From positions 4,092,001 through 4,156,000 of the forward strand of contig OZ223471.1 in assembly GCA_965140775.1 (NCBI GenBank): DNA of 64,000 bases. The letters run 5' to 3'. Shown in pieces: positions 61,101 through 64,000 of this stretch (the stretch's first letter is position 1; every line of letters begins with the position of its first letter). A program made the translations under genes and the position numbers. The notes beneath the pieces were generated by a model. It did not search any database, was not told where the DNA came from, and saw only the letters and a list, made by a program, of their open reading frames with translations. This DNA is from UBA6244 sp965140775. GTDB lineage: Bacteria > Bacteroidota > Bacteroidia > Bacteroidales > F082.

Positions 61101-62522
61101 TTTAACGGCTGCACCGACTCCATCACCCGGACGGTCTATACCAGGGCTTGTCTGATAGCCGACTTCTACGTACCCGACACCATTAATTTGTGTGCACTAA
61201 CAGAAGTATGCTTTGCCGACAGCTCCGTATTTTTGACCCAAAACGGTAACATCACCCAATGGGATTGGGACTTTGGCGATGGCACCACTGAGAGCTACAA
61301 CAGCTTCCAAAGCCATGCCTGCCATAGTTACCAGGACAACCAAGGCGGCACCTACCAGGTCACCCTGACGGTTACCGGAGAGATTGGCACCCAAACCTAC
61401 ACCAACACCATCACCAAGGAAGTGCTCATACGTCCCACCCCCATGGCAGCAATCATCGTTCAGAACAACTGTCTGGGCGACATCACCTTCTTCATGGATG
61501 GCAGTGATAACTATGGAGATCCCATCACCAGTTGGCGTTGGGACTTTGGTGACACCTCAACCGATGCCGACACGGCCATTATCGCCAACCCCACCTACCT
61601 GTATCCGGCATACGACAACTACCTCACCGAACTCATTGTAGCCAACCAGTGGGGATGTACAGACACCACCACCACGGAGGTGACCATCTTCAAGCCACCC
61701 ACGGCGGAGTTTAGCTGGGCAGAAACCTGTCAGGGATACTACACCTACTTCACCGATGAAAGCACAGCCGACAGTGCACAGATCACTAACTACTTCTGGC
61801 ACTTTGGCGATCCATACACCATGGACAGCGTGAGTGAAGAGCAGAACCCCTACCACATCTACGATAATATCGATAGCTACACGGTAACCATGCAAATCAC
61901 CGATGCCAACTTCTGCAAGAGCCAAATCAGCCATGAAATCGAGATCTATCCCGTTCCCACGGCCCTTTTCACCCTGACCGAAGATTGGGAAGGCAGACAG
62001 GGACAGGTGAAGCTGGACAACCTCTCCCTGTGCGATACCATCGACTATTTCTGGGATTTTGACGACACCTACACCTCAACAGAAGAAAACCCCATCCACC
62101 AGTACGAGTACGACTCTGACCCCATCTACAACCTGATGCTCATAGCCACCAACACCTATGGCTGTCCCGACACGCTCATTTACCCCTACGAGCTGCTGTT
62201 CACGGGATTGTATGTACCCAATGCCTTTAGTCCCTCGGTGGCGGATCCCACCTTTAACACCTTTAAGCCGGTGGGTATTAACTTAAGTGAGTACAAGCTG
62301 GAAGTGTTCAGCTCATGGGGCAATTTGGTCTTTAGCAGTACCCTGCTGGAGAACGGTCAGGTAGCCGAGGGCTGGGATGGCACCTACGAAGGTCAGCCTT
62401 TGCCCACGGGCACTTACATCTGGCGCATCACGGCACGCTTTAGCGATGACAGCTACTGGCGCGGCAGCGACAATGGCGACGGCAATTTAGAAACCCACGG
62501 AACTGTAACTTTGATCCGATAA
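52140..62522 (+). CDS. Giant PKD-repeat surface protein with T9SS type B sorting domain
   Basis: The protein has 3460 residues. A long N-terminal signal region (~1-41) is followed by a unique region (~42-500). One Ig-like domain (~510-566) and six repeats of ~90 residues follow (568-1114), with cores such as LEWTTSGSGTF and ...Y.PG...G.V.LTL. Five repeats of ~90 residues come next (1115-~1572) with the pattern TICYN ... PTGGDGxYTYQWQSS. Then 21 PKD domains of ~85 residues run to ~3345, with cores such as WYWDFGDG. The last ~108 residues (YVPNAFSPSV to GTVTLIR) are the gliding-associated (CHU_C, type B) sorting domain. It should be exported by the T9SS and held at the surface, and is probably an adhesin. 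From ~55480 on, base composition becomes visibly richer in G and C. Confidence 0.9.
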   Translation: MIKSLRFTTINTKLARYFSWTRAIFTLMTMILGIMPSQTRAEGSKEIYVNNRTTSLYFCNDKIEHCNPLSGGSGDRIQFATFDCDEQERLYFEIADPGEIVYMGFQGGNDVGSNNKIVYRIVKLGGGIVQTETDIPTSGIGYINNISEARVGPAILFGAGGYSQLTFDPSEAGSYFIEFNLVNNVSGATVINTWSMSLFDITVADNAGNAIPGRLHSKAWQFTENNNCDATFYIYSDDGIVTALTYNDMSGGAWVNFCNQFGTGLTGDWNLDKKSYDGYVYAPQYPLFLNNPDENLFPNGITGSIIGTPSGHPYCNGTVDFDIEVDKAGNVLLTLSLPLPYLSVDISYDVVAGVNTIQWDGLDGNDIQVPHDTPITFSVTYINGLTNLPLYDVEGNQNGFVVELVRPTSGSSPGLSWDDRDILYQGSYGNQVDGCVSNSSPWSGCHQWSGSGWTGFGNEKTINTWWFSSSETSAAVNMAELRLPDVPAWINNIDEVCPGQTVEYSVDEPNSTTFVWTFDGAPLPSTGNTASITFGPTATSGDVAVYGTNSCGDGPVLTLFVTVLPSAVVDAGSDGHTCTTTPYFLFDASAADWSALEWTTSGSGTFDSRFNTEQTNYNPSAADVASGSVVLTLNATPNLPCTDVVTDFITLTIDPLPVADAGTYTSTHFCATADFSLDQADAQNNSGVLWTTSGDGTFIPNDATLQATYVPGPTDAGNVDLTLTAIANVGSACSDVSDMISLTIDPLPLADVGTYGDLSVCEDGSFWLNLATTTHSSGLMWTTSGNGTFDDNTRLDATYTPGSNDIAAGTVDLTLTAMADGQCLSPADDATSSLTLAVVRNPLATITSAANPMCSNATYNLSSTVTDASSFQWSGGAGTFDDNTSLTPIYTPGQPDIDAGSVTLTLTAMPLNPCAVVSTVDITIPIVKEPTADAGPDELSCQDAPYVILANATEYSNLIWTTTGAGMLDETDLLNPVYTPTIFEFGPAGGIDFTLEAVGNGPCASAFSSMHLQINEGSSADAGSDELACAELSFNFANSASPPAFYNANSILWTVSGDATGGSFAAGTETQRFPVYNLGTNPVAYPITLTFTMSVETPPFCEESDQMELTVVDYLPGAPLTPDQTICYNIVPAQMEVSAPTGGVGTYSYQWQSSTDNVTFTDIPGATALTYLSPTSLLQTTYFKNVQSCDCGSKETPVITVNVWDEFLAGAPAPDEIICYSNQPQLLVADAPTGGDGVYTYQWQSSTDNITFSDITGATTLSYQPPLLTQTTYYRLRQTNTCALVFTPTTTIGVLDEFIPGAVSGDQLICYNTQPAPVSADPPTGGDGNYTYQWQSSTDDITYTDITGATNLSYQPGLLTTPTYYHLNQICICGTVTTASIFVDVHPDYNVGSISGDQTICYNTIPTAILGTAPTGGDGNYTYQWQSSTNNVTFLDIPGATQIDYQSGALTTTTYFRQVQSSGSGCGIENTNTVTVTVYNEFLPGNATGNQTICFNTIPTLPLHGTVPTGADGIYSYQWEKSQAGGPYTPIGGATSLDYSEPNALQTTTNYRLMQTSGCGSIYTNIVTITVNDPPNVVAVSNISSVCVNNEVTFSGFSTDNVTWMWNFGDGTTSTDQNPPPHTYTIFGNYLVTLTVTDVIGCSNADTLMIDVVEPPIVDFSYAIDTCQKIIFTDESIAPAGYFLVDWYWELGDGTTDSGPTFRHQYPAGGVYTVTLTVTSEKDGDFCTNSTSLPVIVPNTPTIYYTWDPEPTCLMDTTFFYGASGTPITDWYWNFDDGHDTTGQYAGHVFDNPGTYDVILYITDTNLCQNSLSQQVTVNPIPQVSMQIFDSPTCAGGMTSFTGSADTGIEFWWWDFGDGGISEDQNPVHSYTNGGTYTVTLTATDSAGCSATATGEIIVVPTPTADFSYTMSGCNLFAFTDNSTLPPGYQPYSRLWDFGDGSTSDVPNPVHTYATGGFYDVKLVFTSDSLTYQCSDSITKTVQAPNTPNATFTWAPNPAQAGDNIGFFATSGSTITNWAWDFADGGTATGQNTTHTYTNPGDYDVSLTVTDVNGCTFETVIQVNVGGLPPVDFTWDNACENTPIQFTTDATITDVGAVAIYDWDFGDGTSSNNQDPLHTYLNANMYDVTLTIIDTLGYTNSVTHQVEVMPEPISMFSISSPNCENAETFFEDYSIPLSGYLTTWEWDFGDGSPIITINHPDDPDVSHIYPGTGTYTAMLTVTTSDGCQATNSQDVTITPSPIAQIDYDAGCMSGSISFHDVSSENGAGSIMAWQWNFGDPASGSSNQSSQSDPTHLFSGPGTYEVTLSIQSQSNCTDADTIEITITDAPEVDFTFTPACMHEPVSFTITDLTGLDQYYWDFGDGHTSQQPDPENTYDSPGDFQVSLTVQTTDGCTATQTQTVTVNPLPQASFEYSQPTCVGDTIFFLNLSNSPNGAIVKWEWDFDDGNTETILAPNSGNTSHVYTNDQSYDVTLTVTDSDSCQNTVTRTVISVASPVAEFNWEDACFGQPTQFYDLTNNTPDIGSWYWDFGDPLSGNTNTSTYQNPTHVFSSPGDYTVTLIVTNTQGCDDTITHDLSVNPAPDVSFTMSSDTLCANTPVSFAGTSTAQISTWYWDFGDGGYALTQNADYLYNAPGTYTVTLTVTDLAGCEASTSQQIVVKDPPLANFSYQNACLGDTTYFTDESYSQLGYIANWEWDLGDGTTANIQNPTHLYATNDDFQVTLIATDNYGCADTIRQWVKVRTRPIAKIESFVQVCDPAGQVYFFDGSEPGADGSPIQTWEWNLNEGYYSTEIDPEYIYDITDTCYQVTLTVTDDNACYSTDTVEVCVFGQLEVEITADQVCLTQPTTFYAHYLPENDSVASYSWNFHDGTPQITTYHDSIQHTFANPGLYNVELMAVDTNGCSAYASLEITIDSLPTPRFSYEAGACDTPMQFTDESLHGGNFIETWYWDFGDPLSSEPNTSTAQNPTHLYSPNDSSYQVKLIVTNFNGCTDSITRTVYTRACLIADFYVPDTINLCALTEVCFADSSVFLTQNGNITQWDWDFGDGTTESYNSFQSHACHSYQDNQGGTYQVTLTVTGEIGTQTYTNTITKEVLIRPTPMAAIIVQNNCLGDITFFMDGSDNYGDPITSWRWDFGDTSTDADTAIIANPTYLYPAYDNYLTELIVANQWGCTDTTTTEVTIFKPPTAEFSWAETCQGYYTYFTDESTADSAQITNYFWHFGDPYTMDSVSEEQNPYHIYDNIDSYTVTMQITDANFCKSQISHEIEIYPVPTALFTLTEDWEGRQGQVKLDNLSLCDTIDYFWDFDDTYTSTEENPIHQYEYDSDPIYNLMLIATNTYGCPDTLIYPYELLFTGLYVPNAFSPSVADPTFNTFKPVGINLSEYKLEVFSSWGNLVFSSTLLENGQVAEGWDGTYEGQPLPTGTYIWRITARFSDDSYWRGSDNGDGNLETHGTVTLIR

Positions 62523-62534
62523 ATCGATCCCAAC

Positions 62535-63659
62535 ATGAAAAAAGAAAACACCATCAAATCGACATTCGGAATGAATCTGAGCCTCAACCTAAGCCTGAGC
62601 CTGAGCCTCAGCCTACTTTTTCTGAGCATCCTGTTTCTTCCCCAAAGGCTCCATGCCCAGGACGTGGACTTTGCCCAGTATTACAACAACCCCACCTATT
62701 ACAATCCTGCCAACGTGGGTTTGACCCAGGGGTTAAAAGTAAGGTTGAACTACAAAAAACAGTGGACCGGACTTTATGGCAACTACCACACCTACAGCTT
62801 TAGTGCCGACGTGGCCGAGCGCAGTCTGCCCGGTGCAGGAGGAATTGGCGTGATCGCCTCCCAAACCCTGGAAGGGGTGGGCATGTTAAAGACCAACACC
62901 TTTGGCTTCTTGCCCTCGGTACGCATCCCCATTGCCCACAACATGATCTTTCAACTGGGCGCACTGGCCTCGGTGGTTACGCAGAGTCTGAACTGGGACA
63001 ACCTGGTTTTTGAAGACCAGCTGGATCCCAGGTGGGGCAACATCGGACCCAGCACCTTTGCCGGTGCCGCCCGCGACAAGGTGAGCTTCCCCGACTTCAG
63101 CTTTGGAGGCATCTTCCAATGGCAGGGCAGGGACGTGGATGGCAAGCTGGGCGTGGCCGTGCACCACATCACCGAGCCCAACCAAAGCTTTTTTGACGTG
63201 GACGCTGCCCTCCCCCGAAAGTTCGTGTACAACCTGGACTTTGTCATCACCATGGGTCAGGAGCAGGGTTACTACCAGAAAAAGCAAGGGTTTAAGCTTA
63301 ATCCCGGCGTGATGGTAGAACACCAGCGCAACATGTTTTTGTACACTTTGGGCACCAACGTGTACATGCAACATGTGTATTTGGGCTTGTGGTACAAAAA
63401 CCAGACCCTGGAATACGACGAGTTCAGCAGCTTCGACGTGATGCTGGGATTGAACATCCCCTTCACGGAGCAATACCGCATGAAACTCATGTACAGCTAC
63501 GAGGTCAACATCAACGCCCGTCAGAGCTTCACCGGCCCCAGCCACGAAATCAGCCTGATCTTCGAGCTGGACGACATCGGCCTGGTGAACAAAGACAAAA
63601 ACTCCTTCATGTTGCCCAGGCCACGGAGTTATAGTCCGATTGAGTGTTCGCCGTTTTAG
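62535..63659 (+). CDS. PorP/SprF-family outer-membrane protein (T9SS)
   Basis: The protein has 374 residues. An N-terminal signal peptide contains a run of Leu-Ser pairs (LSLNLSLSLSLSLL) encoded by a hexamer repeat and ends LHAQ. The mature N-terminus DVDFAQYYNNPTYYNPANVGL is the family hallmark, and the rest is a predicted beta-barrel. SprF is needed for surface display of SprB-type adhesins with type B sorting domains, so this is the likely partner of the 3460-residue protein 12 bp upstream. The start is ATG 62535, with ATG 62571 a possible shorter one. Its composition is as GC-rich as the adhesin's repeat region. Confidence 0.9.
   Translation: MKKENTIKSTFGMNLSLNLSLSLSLSLLFLSILFLPQRLHAQDVDFAQYYNNPTYYNPANVGLTQGLKVRLNYKKQWTGLYGNYHTYSFSADVAERSLPGAGGIGVIASQTLEGVGMLKTNTFGFLPSVRIPIAHNMIFQLGALASVVTQSLNWDNLVFEDQLDPRWGNIGPSTFAGAARDKVSFPDFSFGGIFQWQGRDVDGKLGVAVHHITEPNQSFFDVDAALPRKFVYNLDFVITMGQEQGYYQKKQGFKLNPGVMVEHQRNMFLYTLGTNVYMQHVYLGLWYKNQTLEYDEFSSFDVMLGLNIPFTEQYRMKLMYSYEVNINARQSFTGPSHEISLIFELDDIGLVNKDKNSFMLPRPRSYSPIECSPF
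62577..62616 (+). repeat. Hexamer repeat in the PorP/SprF signal peptide
   Basis: AGCCTG-type hexamers (AGCCTC, AACCTA, AGCCTG, AGCCTG, AGCCTC, AGCCTA) encode repeated Leu-Ser pairs in the hydrophobic core of the signal peptide. Unit gain or loss would keep the frame. Confidence 0.7.
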
Positions 63660-63668
63660 AATTATTTT

Positions 63669-63698
63669 CCCCCGACAGGGTTTGGAAACTGTCGGGGG
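63669..63698 (+). terminator. Terminator-like hairpin after PorP/SprF
   Basis: CCCCCGACAG (63669-63678) pairs with CTGTCGGGGG (63689-63698) around a 10-base loop. Only a short T-run (TTTAA) follows, so termination may be partial. Confidence 0.7.
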
Positions 63699-63747
63699 TT
63701 TAATACACCATTTTTTCGGACCTCCGTCCCACAAATGCGAAAGAAAG

Positions 63748-63755
63748 TATCTTTG
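63748..63755 (+). promoter_or_regulatory. Predicted -7 box of the ABC-F gene
   Basis: TATCTTTG matches TAnnTTTG, 20 bp before the ATG at 63776. Confidence 0.5.
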
Positions 63756-63775
63756 CGCCGCACTAAAAATTAATC

Positions 63776-64000
63776 ATGATTTCAGTTGACGGACTTGCAG
63801 TGGAGTTTGGAGGAACGACACTATTCAAAGATATTTCATTTGCCATAAACGAAAAGGACAGAATCGCCCTCATGGGGAAAAACGGAGCAGGCAAATCTAC
63901 CTTGTTAAAAATAATTGCAGGAGAAAAAACACCCACACGTGGAAAAATTTCCGCTCCGAAAGAGGCCGTGATTGCCTACCTGCCTCAACATTTGCTTACC
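63776..64000 (+). CDS. ABC-F family ATPase, N-terminal part
   Basis: The frame is open from ATG 63776 to the window edge (75 codons). VEFGGTTLFKDISFAINEKDRIALMG starts the first nucleotide-binding domain, with Walker A GKNGAGKST (34-42) and YLPQ (the Q-loop region) near residue 70. ABC-F proteins lack membrane domains and act on ribosomes in translation regulation or antibiotic protection. Which subgroup (EttA, Uup, YfmR-like) cannot be told from this part. The rest lies beyond the window. Confidence 0.85.
   Translation, partial: MISVDGLAVEFGGTTLFKDISFAINEKDRIALMGKNGAGKSTLLKIIAGEKTPTRGKISAPKEAVIAYLPQHLLT

Overview
The window is a chromosomal segment of a member of the Bacteroidota, probably Bacteroidales/Marinilabiliales-like (the order is inference). 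The evidence is several type IX secretion (T9SS) cargo proteins with C-terminal sorting domains, a PorP/SprF outer-membrane protein, the Bacteroidota gene order dut-TPR-DUF4292-EnvC, a split ATP synthase locus without the beta and epsilon genes, and about 17 copies of the Bacteroidota -7 promoter box TAnnTTTG in front of genes. Shine-Dalgarno sequences are almost absent. No tRNA, rRNA, CRISPR array, prophage or complete transposase gene was found.

Layout. 1-5105: on the minus strand, the N-terminal part of a B12-dependent ribonucleotide reductase, a half-size TSUP membrane protein, and a large periplasmic propeller/outer-membrane barrel fusion. 5106-6606: no gene, but a MITE-like element with 15-bp direct repeats and inverted ends around 3.2 copies of a 233-bp repeat, then a palindrome cluster. 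6607-10199: a metallo-beta-lactamase-fold hydrolase, dnaG and an XdhC-family protein. 10200-12043: an accessory patch with octamer repeats, an XRE regulator/antitoxin/ParE-type toxin operon with a clear operator, dispersed palindromes and a G13 tract. 12044-17847: an NTF2-like lipoprotein and atpBEFHAG. 18033-25315: a propeller lipoprotein, an M20 amidohydrolase, mtnA, a Nudix hydrolase, a cyclophilin, pheS and recO. 25316-26093: repeats only. 26094-27689: lipA-lipB. 27895-34151: two secreted proteases, C25 gingipain-like and S8 subtilisin-like, both with T9SS type A tails. 34155-38369: dut, TPR, DUF4292 and EnvC/LytM operon. 38764-47855: malate dehydrogenase, a zinc-finger-less sirtuin, a YfcC-family carrier, an EF-G paralogue without the catalytic histidine, an ECF sigma factor, two uncharacterised ORFs, and xseA, followed by xseB. 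48238-51549: an RsuA/RluB-type pseudouridine synthase, and an operon of a second MBL hydrolase, cutC, yraN and a small membrane protein. 52140-63659: a 3460-residue type B T9SS adhesin paired with PorP/SprF. 63776-64000: the start of an ABC-F ATPase.

The genes group into housekeeping functions (energy, replication and repair, translation, lipoate) and surface functions that rely on a T9SS encoded elsewhere. The points most worth following up are the EF-G paralogue with its structured 5' leader, the MITE-like element, the operator of the three-gene toxin module, and the layered repeats of the giant adhesin.
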